Of a DNA stretch of 64,000 bases, positions 35,030-48,841 are shown one piece after another. Every line of letters starts with the position of its first letter. The stretch's first letter is position 1. The notes under the pieces are model-generated. The model was given only the letters and a program-made list of their open reading frames with translations, had not been told where the DNA came from and did no database searches. The DNA is from Microvelia longipes (taxonomy: Eukaryota; Arthropoda; Insecta; Hemiptera; Veliidae), in the NCBI GenBank assembly GCA_018340805.1, contig JACMZG010001914.1:18722222-18786221 (forward strand). Direction: 5' to 3'. The translations under genes were made by a program, and so were the position numbers.

Positions 35030-35107
35030 ATGAAGTGACTGTAGAGCAATCACCACCACATTCATCATTATGTTTTCCTAGATCAGCCTTCAGATGTAAA
35101 AAAACAT

Positions 35108-36436
35108 CTAATTACCATGCCTTGGAACTCTAGAAGGATGACTAATGCTGGCCATCTTAAAGTATCTAGTGTTAATGGGATCAATATTCTTCTTGGTGAA
35201 CTGCAATCCTTCGGCAGATTTGACTTGGTCATCTCCTTTGAAAGCATGGGTACATTTCCAAGCCTGTTGCAAACCAGATATGAACTGACTGAAATCATAA
35301 ATAGTTTTCTTACGTTCAACTTCAACTTCGTGGGGTAGATTCTTCTCCACTTCTAAGCGCTTCATTGATGAGTCATGGTAAGGGAAGGGTCTCCATAAGC
35401 GTACTATACCATCGTCACATGACGTAGCCATCATAGATCCTAAGACATTCCAACCGACTCGCCACACTGAGCAAGGCTGATCACTTATAACCTGAACTTG
35501 AACAACTTCATATCTAAAATTATTTATACTACTCATAACTAGGCAAATGCTGAATAATTTTATATCTTTAGTAGCCACCGCTAGCAAATCGTAACCTCTT
35601 CCCATTCTAGGAGCAAAAGCTAAATCGTATACTGGATCTGCCAATGGAAAAACTAAATCAGGTTTTGTCAGTCTTTGAGAAAACAAAGGAAATTGGAATA
35701 AAACCAATTTATGAGTCGACGATAAATCATCAGAACCCACGGCCATTAATGCTTTTTGAGGAACAACAATATTTGAGTCTTTCTTCTCCAAAGGTATCGG
35801 ACACTTGACAACATTTCTATTGTAATCATCCGGCATATAAATCATATCTTTATTTCTTTCTACATTAGAAGGTATTTTGATTTTAGACTTAGTACCGTTG
35901 AAACCATCACATTTGATAGGGGTGTTCCAAGCAATACAGGAAGATTGTAGCTTACAAACAACTTCATGTAATAAAGTCCATTGACATAAATTCATAGTAT
36001 CCGGTGCTTCGTAAACTCTAATTAACCCGTCTACAGAACAAGTAGCTAAAACTAAGCCTAAAATCTTAGGGGCAAACTTAACATCAGTAACACTGGTACG
36101 TGAATCGACAAAGTTAGTTCTTCTGATCCATTGTATTTTATCATTTTTGGATCCGTCTACCGCAATTTCTTCCCACACTGCGGCAGTACGATCAAATGAA
36201 CAAGTTGCTAAGATTTGTCCAAAATCGGGATGAGCCCAAGTTACTTTCCACACAGATCCACTGTGAGCCTTCCACGTCGTTGTTTCTTTCCACTCCTGAG
36301 TGATCGGATCCAAGTCCCAGACTTTGATAGTCTGATCGCTTGAACACGTCGCCATTCTCTTACCATAGTAATCGAAAGCTATATCGTGCAAGAGATCTCG
36401 ATGTCGTGGATCTATACAGTTAATAGAATAAGACAT
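35108..36436 (-). CDS. Seh1: Nucleoporin SEH1 homologue (WD40)
   Basis: A single intact frame of 442 residues from Met at 36436; an in-frame Met 16 codons upstream gives a less likely hydrophobic extension. It is recognised by the SEH1 pattern: DLLHDIAFDYYGKRMATCSS near the start, HSGSVWKVTWAHPDFGQ and CSFDRTAAVWEE in repeat 2, DSRTSVTDVKFAPK in repeat 3, LAVATKDIKLF, and a late SVWRVGWN..GSMMATSCDDG..RLW. SEH1 is a beta-propeller subunit of the Nup107-160 (Y) complex of the nuclear pore and of GATOR2, which acts at the lysosome in TORC1 control. The protein is longer than the ~350-360 residues usual for animals. The extra length is an insert after CIAWNTP and about 40 residues between RLWRPF and AWKCT. 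No introns are seen, so a retrocopy is possible, although the frame is intact. The 36437-36767 upstream region shows no obvious promoter motif. Confidence 0.93.
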   Translation of the reverse strand: MSYSINCIDPRHRDLLHDIAFDYYGKRMATCSSDQTIKVWDLDPITQEWKETTTWKAHSGSVWKVTWAHPDFGQILATCSFDRTAAVWEEIAVDGSKNDKIQWIRRTNFVDSRTSVTDVKFAPKILGLVLATCSVDGLIRVYEAPDTMNLCQWTLLHEVVCKLQSSCIAWNTPIKCDGFNGTKSKIKIPSNVERNKDMIYMPDDYNRNVVKCPIPLEKKDSNIVVPQKALMAVGSDDLSSTHKLVLFQFPLFSQRLTKPDLVFPLADPVYDLAFAPRMGRGYDLLAVATKDIKLFSICLVMSSINNFRYEVVQVQVISDQPCSVWRVGWNVLGSMMATSCDDGIVRLWRPFPYHDSSMKRLEVEKNLPHEVEVERKKTIYDFSQFISGLQQAWKCTHAFKGDDQVKSAEGLQFTKKNIDPINTRYFKMASISHPSRVPRHGN

Positions 36437-36767
36437 ACTTAACTTGTATAAATTAAAAAACAAACAACAAATCAAATCATTCACTCATTAAAAATAAAAT
36501 CGTAATCATAAACAAATTAATCCCGATTATTAAATTAATTTTTATTACAAATTCTTATAGCTATCACTATCTAAATTTACAAGCTCATAAATATTAAAAT
36601 TTAATGTGAATATCATGAAGAAATAACTTCTTTTTCCCTCCTGCAAACAGATCGTTCTTCCTGTTTTCCTTGAGCATTTTATTCTTCTTTTTATATTCAT
36701 CATTTCAATTCCAAGATGTCGGACAAACAGAGAAGTCTCAAAATACTTTAGTACGCCACACAGCTAA

Positions 36768-36898
36768 GGTTGACAGCGTGGGAAAATAGTGATGAACCAA
36801 TCAAGTTGGCCTGATTTAAAATTGAGGGCATGGTTGAACATCCAAGACTAACCTCATTGGCTTCCTCCCATTATTTTTTAGTGTTAGACCAACTACGT
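36768..36898. mobile_element. Short MITE with TGACAGCGTGGG ends
   Basis: GTTGACAGCGTGGGAAAATA at the left. GACTAACCTCATTGGCTTCC and the degraded inverse end at the right. Same family as 29178 and 52370. It lies about 330 bp upstream of the SEH1 start. Confidence 0.7.
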
Positions 36899-37140
36899 CA
36901 CTATTACTATTAGTGGTGTCATCCCACTAAAAATTAAAATTTAGTTAGCCTAAAAAGTTATAAACAATAATTCTATCCATAAATATTTTATTAGACTTAT
37001 AGAAGAATCAAAACATGACATTGTGTTTATAATTTAAATTTAAAAAAATCCTTTGTTTATTGGTAATAAAAATGTACAGAAGGGTAAAAAAAAATTACAA
37101 ATGTATAATACTCATATTAAGTTATCAACTATAACGGAAC

Positions 37141-37235
37141 AAAGAATAAAAAGTCTCTCCACAGTTATAGATTATATAAATTAAAGCAGAGCGCTTTCGA
37201 CCTAACAAGAGGTCATCATCAGTGCCTATTAAACA
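37141..37235 (-). mobile_element. Half of a CTGATGATG-GAAA element
   Basis: AAAGTCTCTCCACAGTTATAG matches the ends of 18204 and 28771. On the minus strand GCACTGATGAT is followed by a perfect 5-bp hairpin (GACCT/AGGTC) and GAAAGCGC. The opposite inverted arm is missing. Confidence 0.6.
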
Positions 37236-40235
37236 AATAAGACAAAAAATGTCAAAACAAAACTTATACATACAATTACAAAATTATACCGAAGTAAACA
37301 AATAAATTACAGAAATGTAGTGATAAATAAAATATAAATAAATAAATAAAATAAAAAAGAATAAATAAAAAATCATTCTAAAACATCTTATCAACTATAA
37401 TTCTACAACAAGATCATTAGATATGATTGTGGGGACAGTCGTAAGAATACAATTGGAACTAAAAATTACTTGGCACTTAGCAACTCAATATATAAGAAGC
37501 AAGTAAACAAAATATGTGAAAAAAGTATAGCTTTAACATACAAGATTAAAACAGTGAAGAAATGTATAAATATTAATAGTAGTCCAGCCTACAAATATAT
37601 AATAATATGAATAAATAATTATATATATTTAGTAATACATTAGTCTACTAATATAGTTATTAGTAATAGTCCACTCATGCAAATCAGCAGTAAAGAATTA
37701 TTTTACTCTAGTATAAAATCATTAACAAGCAAAGTGAGGCAATAATAAATTGCTAAATCAATGAATATCACCTTACAGCCATGTTACATATAATAATTTT
37801 TGAACCAGGGCTGAGGAGTCAGCCTTTTTCCATAGACTTAGACTTTCCAGTCCTTAAAAATAAATATAGTTAATTTAAAATACTCTTTTTATTACTCTAC
37901 ACGTTTTAAATAATTACTTTATTGTCAATATCGGGACACCTGTCAACCCTAGACTTGAAGGACATGATGAAATAATAAAACAGACATACATAAATCAAAA
38001 TTTTATTAACAATTTTGAAACCAAAATAAACAAACTAACAATAGAGTAAAATAGAACCAACAGGTGAATCTTTTTATTTAATTAAACAAAAACATATTGA
38101 TGTATTTTCATGTAATTTTTAATTTGAACCCTTAGTTGTAATTTGACCAATTGTCTTTTAGATTGATAAGTACGCTGTGTTGTAAGCAAACCTTATTATA
38201 AGGCCAGCCTCACATATTTATTTATGAAGCGGAAGTTACTAGAGAATTTATACAACCAAAAATATAAATAATTTAACATCTTTTCAGATGAAGAATACAT
38301 ATTTTACTTTATAAAGCACAGCTGTAAGCTTCTTGGTAGAGGGGTGAGTTGAGGCCACTTAAAATATTTTTAACCTCTAAATCCCTTATGATTGGTCCAG
38401 GTCTCTATGAGGACGAGAGCCAGTTATCATTGCCTTCCCCTGTTTTGCCTTAAGCTTCACAATGAACTGTACAGGCAGACTTTGTCTATGCCTTTATATT
38501 TCATTTGTGGAAAAACTTTTTCATTCTTTCATTTAAAATTTGATTTCTTTAATAATTGTCAATAGTTGTTTTAAATGAAAATTAAACCACTTGTTGATTC
38601 TATTCCACTGAACTAAGTAACTACTACTCTAAATGATATTTAACAAATATTACAACATGAAATTACATTGCAAAGTTTACAATTTTACAAGAATGCTGAA
38701 TGATAACAGAAGTCTTGTTTTGTGACAATACAAATAAAACAGTGTTCATGAGAAAAGGTTTAATATTAAACATTTGCTCAAGATAAAGTACAAGATAAGA
38801 CACTGAATAAAGAAATTTGATGAAACAAGTTTAGAGTCAAGAATCACATCATAATGCTTCCCCTTCGCAATACATTTTATTACTTACTACAAGTAGCCCA
38901 AAAGCAAGCCAAATTCAGAATTAAATTATTTAGAGTTTTAATATTATTAGAGTTTTAATATTATTAGTTTTTCCTCTTGAACTTAATTACAGTGGGAACA
39001 ATTAACAAGTATTAGTAGTAATTAGCAAATTTGGGCAATTAAATGAAAAAATATGATCCCATAAAGGGGTGGGTCAAAATGAATTGATACACTTTATTCC
39101 TCATCTGATTATTGATGAGCTTTAATAAAACTCCAACTTTCCACAAGAGCTTACATAATTTTTTAAAAGCTTGAATAAGTTTTAAAAGTCATAATTACAT
39201 TAGTTTGGAGGTAGCATAAAAGAACCATTGTGTAATTTTGACAATAAAGGATTTTTTGAATTTGAAAAAGCATCTATGTTAAAGGTCTTTTTTTAAAGTG
39301 GTCTCCATCAACAGGTCTACCTCAGTCAGCGGTCTCTGCAACAGCAGCAGATGCACCGTTTTAGTGACGGAGTAAGCTGGTGATTTTCTAGTGGTAGTGG
39401 AAAAAGCCAAACAGTCCCTGTACATAAAGCTTTTCCAATTTTTTTGACTTTATGAAAAAAAGTTGATTTGATAAAGATTTTATGTTATTTTTCCATCATA
39501 ACATAATTAAGAATTATATAGATAGCTATAACTAAGTTAAATATGTTTATGACTTTGTAGCACCAAGTTATTTTAATGACAAGATAGTTACCAAGAACCT
39601 AAGAAACCCTTGTAACATTAGGCCATCTAAAGAAATAAGTACATCTAGGATAAATAGTTCAGCCAGAAAGAATACTGTTTCTAGACGGAATAAAAGAATT
39701 TAATAAGTTAGTTAAAACAATAAAAGATGTAAAAGTAATAAAGCAATTCAAAACTTTATTATTTTATCACCTCTATTTGAAACCAATTAGTGTAACAATT
39801 AAGTTTTATTAATGTAAAAATTGATTTTTTTAACATTATGTCGTAGCTTAGCTAAATAAATATACATTTCATTTCAAGTGCATTGCCTGCTTAGACCACC
39901 CACATTAATTGCCATCAACTAGTTTCTTGGCATACATAATTAGAGTTGGTATTTTTGGTCATTGCTTTTTTGGTCATTATTATTATAAGCTTTCTATTTA
40001 TAATATAAAAACCAAGGGTAGAATCCAGGACTTGATCCCTTATTCTTGTATTTTAACATTTCTCTTCCATATTATCTATTTAAGCTCAAAATTTAATTTA
40101 TGTCGAGTGTCAAGATGAAGGGTTGGAAATAAACTTTTTGTTATGAGTCCAATGTAAAGCACAATTTTTTAGGAAGTTAAATTTGTCACTTGTTATTAGT
40201 AAGTGTTACTATTGCAAAATTACAATAGTGCGATT
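37236..40235. other. Intergenic region between SEH1 and TMEM199
   Basis: No supportable exon. A patch at about 39300-39420 keeps a minus-strand frame with a splice-acceptor-like CTGCTGCTGTTGCAG, but no family match could be made. A weak ATTAAA polyadenylation candidate for TMEM199 (minus strand) lies at 40092-40097. The frame at 39909-40118 is unassigned. Confidence 0.4.
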
Positions 40236-40534
40236 TTAATCCTGATGTTCTTTCTCATTTCCACCATCAGGTTCAGAAGAGCTTCTTTGTTTTTTCTCAT
40301 CATCTTCTTCAGTCTTTACAGTTCCTTCTAAATCCAATTCAGCGATGATCTTAGCTAAGAAATATATTTCAGCCAAAGCAATAACTAATGAACATATTAC
40401 ACCTAATAACAGACGGAAACCAAAATCCAAATCCCCTACAATAAGTTCAACCCCATAGAAACCAAATGCAAAACCTGAACCAACTGAAAATATAAACTGT
40501 GCAACTGCTATTAACTGCTTGTTCATAAACTGCA
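40236..40534 (-). CDS. TMEM199: TMEM199 exon 3
   Basis: Follows a good pyrimidine tract (TTTTTTTCTGATTTCAG). It encodes both membrane segments and the acidic C-terminus, ending at TAA 40238-40236. Confidence 0.88.
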
Positions 40535-43500
40535 CTGAAATCAGAAAAAAATGTATACATGTTATTTGGAAAAAATGAACTAATGCTGATAATGAGATAA
40601 ACTTGGTACACTTATTGGTCTCTATAATATTGGACTAAATGCGTGCCAATATTTAAAAGGATTCAATCATTTTTGTTTTATGAATTTTCAAAATTTTTAC
40701 TGAGTTATCAATGAAAGTTAATGGCATTGTAAACAATCTCTCAACTAGACCCAAAGAATGATTTTCATACCAAGTTTTAACTTTCTAGCATTATCAAACT
40801 GGGAGCTACAATGATGACAGACAGAACCATATGCAAACAGAAAATTTTGTAAAAACCACTCAGAAGGTGTTAAAACATCTGAAAAGGATAATTTAGGTAT
40901 TATGATAGATTCAGATTTTAAGTGCAAACACATATTAACATCAGGGTTATTAAATCCTGGTTAAGCGATTTAAAAAAAAAATAAATCCCCTGCTAATTCC
41001 TTTGGCTGCAAAGTAAGAATCATCCTCTATAGGTCACAGAAGTCAAGCATTTAGGGAGGTCAGTAATTGGAATGGTAACCATTTAATCTAAAACTGGTTA
41101 GGTGGTAGGTGCAAACCTAGAGTTAACATGAGCTCTTACAGATAAATACCAAAGTAAATAAATTATAAGTTATAATTAAATTATAATTATAAGTAAATAA
41201 ATTACTAAAGTAATCCCACAGTAAGATATTGACAAGTTCAACTCCAATAACCCAATGTAGAAAAATGTAATGCTGGACATACACTGTAGAGAATACATAC
41301 ACTGAGAGCACTGTAGGGAATACTTACACTGAGCTGGACATACATTGTAGGGAATGCTTACACTGAGCTGGACATACATTGTAGGGAATACTTACACTGG
41401 ACATACATTGTAGGGAATACTTACACTGAGCTGGACATACATTGTAGGGAATACTTACTCTGAGCTGGACATACATTGTAGGGAATGCTTACACTGAGCT
41501 GGACATACATTGTAGGGAATACTTACACTGAGCTGGACATACATTGTAGGGAATACTTACACTGAGCTGGACATACATGTAGGGAATACTACACTGAGCT
41601 GGACATACATTGTAGGGAATACTTACACTGAGCTGGACATACATTGTAGGGAATACTTACACTGAGCTGGACATACATTGTAGGGAATACTTACACTGAG
41701 CTGGACATACATTGTAGGGAATACTTACACTAAGCTGGACATACATTGTAGGGAATACTTACACTAAGCTGGACATACATTGTAGGGAATACTTACACTA
41801 AGCTGGACATACATTGTAGGAATACTTACCTAAGCTGGACATACATTGTAGGGAATACTTACACTAAGCTGGACATACATTGTAGGGAATACCTTACCTA
41901 AGCTGGACATACATTGTAGGGAATACTTACGCTGAGCTGGACATACATTGTAGGGAATACTTACACTAAGCTGGACATACATTGTAGGGAATACTTACAC
42001 TAACCTGGATATACATTATAGGGAATACTTACACTAAGCTGGACATACATTGTAGGGAATACTTACACTAAGCTGGATATACACTATAGGGAATACTTAC
42101 ACTGAGCTGGACATTCATTGTAGGGAATACTTACTCTGAGCTGGACATACATTGTAGGGGAATGCTTACACTGAGCTGGACATACATTGTAGGAATACTT
42201 ACACTGAGCTGGGACACTACACATACATTGTAGGGAATACTTACACTGAGCTGGACATACATTGTAGGGAATACTTACACTGAGCTGGACATACATTGTA
42301 GGGAATACTTACTTGAGCTGGACATACATTGTAAGGGAATACTTACACTGAGCTGGACATACATTGTAGGGAATACTTACACTAGCTGGACATACATAGA
42401 CTTACACTGAGCTGGACATACATTGTAGGGAATACTTACACTGAGCTGGACATACATTAGTAGAGGACATACATTGTACACTAAGCTGGACCATACATTG
42501 TAGGGAATACTTACACTAAGCTACATACATTGAGGGAATACTTACACTAAGCTGGACATACATTGTACTTACACTAAGCTGGACATACATTGTAGGGATA
42601 CTTACGCTGAGCTGGACATACATTGTAGGGAAACTTACACTAAGCTGGACATACATTGTAGGGAATACACACTACCTGGACATACATTGTAGGGAATACT
42701 TACACTAAGCTGGACATACATTGTAGGGAATACTTACACTAAGCTGGAGGATACTTACACTGAGCTCCAACGGAGTCATCAGGGTCCCTTCCTTTGGCTC
42801 GGACATTCTTTGTCATACTATCATACTGTTGCTGTTCAACCATTTTTTTCAATTTCTGTATCCTAGCTTCTAATTCCGGATTCCTCGGTTCATAAATAGG
42901 TTGTGGTAGACATATATCACTGATGCAAAGCAGTTCATGGATACACAGCATACCCTATCAATTTAAACATCAACAAAACATAGTTTCACACCTAGAACCA
43001 TAGAGATATATCGCTAGAGGGGACCTATAGGTTAAATTTTGAAAAATTGAAAAATTAACCTGACAACCTTTGCTAAAAATATAATCAGTTCAAAATTACA
43101 ATAATTTACATAGTAGAACGTTAAAAATACAAATCAAAACACAATCAATGTATGGGAAGCTGAAATTAATTGACTTAATTTAACCTTAACTCAAGGAGTT
43201 TTTAATGAGGTTACACAGAGCCCATGAGAGCCCAAAATGATGTTTCAGGCCTCCCAATGTATTGAGATAGGCTTTGCCCCCTCTAGTATATGCCTCTATA
43301 TATACCTCTATGCCTAGAACAATAACCTTCCAGATAGCAATACATGGTTTTAGTTATTATTTTGGTAGAACCAAAAAGGAGTATAGAGTTTGCCAAAAAA
43401 AAGTTATTAACTAAAATAATATCCATACAAAAAAGTAAAACATAAAGAAGAAGATATAAGTTTAATGAAGATCAATTAAGAAGAATCAAAAACCATGCAG

Positions 43501-44896
43501 GTATTTTAAAATATAAATTTCTTTAGGGGTCCTCCACACCAGTTTCATTGATAAAACCATTGAGATATATTACAAGAGGGGGCTTAACCTATCTTAATAC
43601 ATTGAGAGTAGGGTTGCCAAATTTTTGGATCTAGAATCTAGTAGGTAGACCATTCCCCTCTCCAAAGCCTCTTCAGTCTTTAATACAATCTATGTAATAT
43701 ACCTTATCCCTTTAAAAAAATATTTAACCACAGAAATCATACAAATTAAAAAAACAATCAAAGCATATATATTTTATTTAGAAACAAAATAAATGGTGTC
43801 AGCAAACTTTTACTAACATTTTTGGACTTGCAAACTGCAGCTTTTATACTTTACTGGCTGCACAGAGTTGACATACTGTAAATTCACTTAAATCAAGTTA
43901 TTTGACCTTTAGAACCACACCAAAGCAATAGTGCCTCAAAATGATACAAATTTAATAATAAAATCACTCTAAGCTAAGTGAAGATCGCATCTACTCTAAT
44001 TCTTGTCTTCTTTAAGAGAACATTAAAATATTTATTGATCAACATTTGAAATGGGACTTTCATATTAACAGTTTAATAATAAAAAAAGCAAGACAATTTA
44101 GTCATGTTTTCTTTAGTATTCGAAGATTTGCCAATAAATTAATCTTGCATGTCCCTGTATTTTGATACCATACACATTACAGTATGGTGTAGTAAGTTGG
44201 AGTGGAGCAGGTATTACATTTCTCAACAGTCAAAAAATGATTATACAAATAATTATATTAATAGTTAATACTCTTAGTGCCCAACCTTACTATTAATATG
44301 AGGAACAACAAAAGAAATTATAATAAAAATAATTCTTAAAAAATAGTTAAATTACAGGACAGAAAAACTATTTAAAGATTTTAAAGTCCAAAATTTATAG
44401 AAATTAATAAAATTTTAAGTCTATAGCTGTACAAAAAATGCTAGTAATTACCAGTCTACACTAGTGCATTAGTAAAACAAATTTCTTACAATTATTAGTA
44501 AACTTGTAGCTTTTACTTAAAGTATACAAGACTTATACTTTCGTGAAACAGGGCCCAGGTCTCAATGAATAAGATGAGCCCTTTGATCATGAGAAGGCTT
44601 GTTGAGACTAGCCTAAGTTAATGTTTTGAAATAATATCAGAAGATGAGTTATTAAACAAACTATTAAGTAAGTGAATAAAATGTGAACAATAATTTCATC
44701 TATTTAAGTATAAAAAACTAAAATATACCTTGAAGTAATCATTGAGCATTCTGAAGCTTTCAGGAGAAGCAGTTTTTTCACTAATTATCTGTTTTATTTC
44801 ATCAGGTGCATCATCACTCATAAGACAATTTTTTATAAGTTGAACTCCTTCGTCGCTTAGTTTCACTTCAAAATTACTTCGCCCCGATAATGCCAT
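40236..44896 (-). CDS. TMEM199: TMEM199 / Vma12-type V-ATPase assembly factor (3 exons)
   Basis: Spliced from 44896-44729, 42954-42759 and 40534-40236, giving 220 residues (human form ~208). Phases agree: exon 1 ends in phase 0 at AAG|GTATAT, exon 2 starts after ..TTGATAG and ends T|GTAAGT, and exon 3 starts after TTTCAG and restores the frame. Diagnostic match is HELL..S.I.LP.....PRNPELEARIQKLK (residues ~61-95), as in animal TMEM199. Exon 3 carries two membrane segments (~129-150 and ~162-185; the second includes LAEIYFLAKI) and an acidic tail rich in E and D. TMEM199 is the metazoan counterpart of yeast Vma12p, an ER/Golgi factor for assembly of the V-ATPase Vo sector. Intron 2 (40535-42758) is largely filled by a minisatellite built from its own splice donor; intron 1 holds a MITE. 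Confidence 0.88.
40555..40930 (-). repeat. 5S-like dispersed repeat, partial, in TMEM199 intron 2
   Basis: Contains ATGAACTAATGCTGATAATG, TGCGTGCCAATATTTAAA and GGGAGCTACAATGATGACAG in family order. The 5S-like core itself is absent. Confidence 0.65.
41273..42767 (-). repeat. 34-bp minisatellite of splice-donor copies
   Basis: Roughly 40 copies of a 34-bp unit. On the minus (transcribed) strand the unit reads AGTGTAAGTATTCC, then CTACAATGTATGTCC, then AGCTC. The true exon 2 donor (GAGCTCAGT|GTAAGTATCC) is the first, slightly diverged copy. Units vary between AGCTCAGT and AGCTTAGT, and a few near 42370-42670 are shortened or rearranged. Every intact unit carries TGTAAGTAT, a strong 5' splice-site match. 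The short frames here (repeating Cys-Pro-Ala-Gln-Cys-Lys-Tyr-Ser) are not genes. Confidence 0.93.
42759..42954 (-). CDS. TMEM199: TMEM199 exon 2
   Basis: 196 bp with acceptor TTGATAG before 42954. It encodes GMLCIHELL through DPDDSVGAQ plus one base of the next codon. The donor GTAAGT starts at 42758. The last ~9 bases of the exon are already homologous to the adjoining 34-bp repeat unit. Confidence 0.88.
43001..43300 (+). mobile_element. ~310 bp element in TMEM199 intron 1
   Basis: Left end CATAGAGATATATCGCTAGAG, right end CCCCTCTAGTATATGCCTCT, with all internal landmarks present. Orientation is opposite to the gene. Confidence 0.8.
43301..44728. other. Remainder of TMEM199 intron 1
   Basis: Contains a fragment of the ~310 bp element at 43553-43610 (GAGATATATTACAAGAGGGG). 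It is followed directly by TAGGGTTGCCAAATTTTTGG (43609), which resembles a hAT-type terminus. No other exon is seen. Confidence 0.45.
44729..44896 (-). CDS. TMEM199: TMEM199 exon 1
   Basis: 56 codons from Met at 44896 (begins MALSGRSNFEVKLSDEG, ends MLNDYFK). The donor GTATAT follows directly in phase 0. Confidence 0.85.
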
Positions 44897-45251
44897 ATTT
44901 TTCTAAGCAGTTTGTTAACACAATGTAAATTTGTAATAACAATTACTACAGTAAATCAGAAAAGCAATGATAAAAAATTTAGAAAAGGTTAAACAAATCT
45001 ATGCAAAGGCTTTAATAGAAGTAAAACACTACAAATAGATATTAATTTTAAGATAACAACCTGAGACACTTTGAAAATATTAAAAGAGAATCAGTAAAAG
45101 TATAAAGTCCAAAGGTTTTATTTATTCATTAAATATCACTTGGTTTTATTTTATTTATTTTTATTATTACTAACAAATCTTTATTTTATTTTTTAGGGAA
45201 AAATGATTTAAAAGAATTTACTTTTACTACAATTTACTTTTTGATTAGGTG
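44897..45251. promoter_or_regulatory. 355-bp gap between TMEM199 start and BLOC1S5 stop
   Basis: This gap must hold both the BLOC1S5 3' end and the TMEM199 promoter. Minus-strand AATAAA signals for BLOC1S5 cluster at 45145-45190, with another at 45121. No TATA box in a clear position was identified for TMEM199. Confidence 0.5.
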
Positions 45252-47630
<2,379 letters not shown>

Positions 47631-47837
47631 ATTGAGTACAAAAAATGGGTACAAATTAAAATACTTTTTATATCTAATATATATAATACAAAATAAAAAT
47701 AGACAATTTTTAGAAATATAAAAAAGCAAGTAATACATGTGAGTAAAGTATAATGTAAGTAAACTTACATAAAATAAAGTTTAAATTGAATAAATACAAG
47801 GTTTTTATCAAATCTAAAATATTTTAATTGTTACTAT

Positions 47838-48013
47838 TCCTCATTTATACTGTAGGTATACAGGAAAAATATTGTGTTTGCAAAAAAAACATCTGAATTT
47901 ATCCGTTTCAGGTGTTTTTAAGGCCTCCTATGTGGTTTTCACAAAGTTGTCTATATGTATGTGTGTGTCTAATATTTTAGCTCCCAGCATATTTATGCTA
48001 GAGAAATGAAACG
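47838..48013 (+). repeat. 5S-like dispersed repeat, left part of split copy
   Basis: CTCATTTATACTGTAGGTAT marks the family start. The copy runs to TGCTAGAGAAATGAAACG. The next family bases (TTGAAACGAGGTACAAATC) appear at 48772, after the foldback element, and continue to about 48830. Confidence 0.75.
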
Positions 48014-48772
48014 TAAATCATTAGTTGTTTTGACGGAGATTTTGTGTTACAGACTCATCATGATGTTTAATAAAAACACTAGAATTAAAAACAATTAATA
48101 TATTGTCAACCACAATAGAATAAAAAAATTATAACTGACTGGTTTTGACTTTACCTCATTATCAGAGCTGTTTGCAGAATCAAACCTTTAACAGGTTAGA
48201 GTCTGTTAACAGCTCTGATAATGACATAAAGTCAAAACTAATCAGTTATATTTTTTAATACTATTGTGGTTGGTACAATTAACAAAATATTTAAGAATTA
48301 AGATTTAATGAACTGTGAGTTTAATGAGGTAAGAATAATAATGAAGACAGCAGTCCTAGTTTTTGTTAGTTTAATTTATTACATCAGAGCTTTCGTACAA
48401 GCGATGCTTGGCATCCTCAGTGAATCTAATAACAAGTAAACAAAACCATAAACCAATTACAAAAAAACAGTAATAAAAATATACATACCAAACAAGGCAA
48501 AAACATTTCAAAACAAATGCAAGTAATATTAAAATAATCATAGCCCAAACTTACAATAAGTAATATAGTTACACCACCACATATGTAAAACAACAGTTAA
48601 TAGCATCAAAACCAAAAGTTAATATTAAAAAAGTAAGTAAATCATAAAAACATTACTTGTTTTGTTGTTTAAACTAACAAAAACTAGGACTGCTGTCTTC
48701 ATTATTATTCTTACCTCCTTAACAAAATATTGTTTTAATTTTAGTGTTTTTTTATTAAACATCATGGTGAAT
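48014..48772. mobile_element. Foldback element, family A, itself interrupted
   Basis: Inserted in the 5S-like repeat with a 7-bp duplication TGAAACG (48007-48013 and 48773-48779). Arms: CATGATGTTTAATAAA, ACTAGAATTAAAAAC and TGACTGGTTTTGACTTTACC on the left, the same inverted on the right. The right arm is split by the element at 48292-48718. The left arm matches 16176-16300 almost base for base. Confidence 0.75.
48292..48718 (-). mobile_element. Nested foldback element with 13-bp target duplication
   Basis: Flanked by TTAACAAAATATT (48279-48291 and 48719-48731). The 48-bp inverted repeats (GAGGTAAGAATAATAATG, ACAGCAGTCCTAGTTTTTG) are essentially identical, which suggests a young insertion. 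On the minus strand it carries CTGAGGATGCC-hairpin-GTACGAAAGC at about 48389-48420, a variant of the module seen in the other foldback elements. Confidence 0.8.
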
Positions 48773-48841
48773 TGAAACGAGGTACAAATCAATCTTTTGG
48801 TCTAGTTGTGCTATCCAGAAAATATGATGTTTCCGTAATAA

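Noticed and set aside
35117..35338. Plus-strand frame in SEH1
   Set aside because: Antisense shadow of the SEH1 C-terminus, with no independent support.
42084..42296. Cys-rich repetitive small protein
   Set aside because: The frame is created by the 34-bp minisatellite, has no conserved start and lies in a TMEM199 intron.
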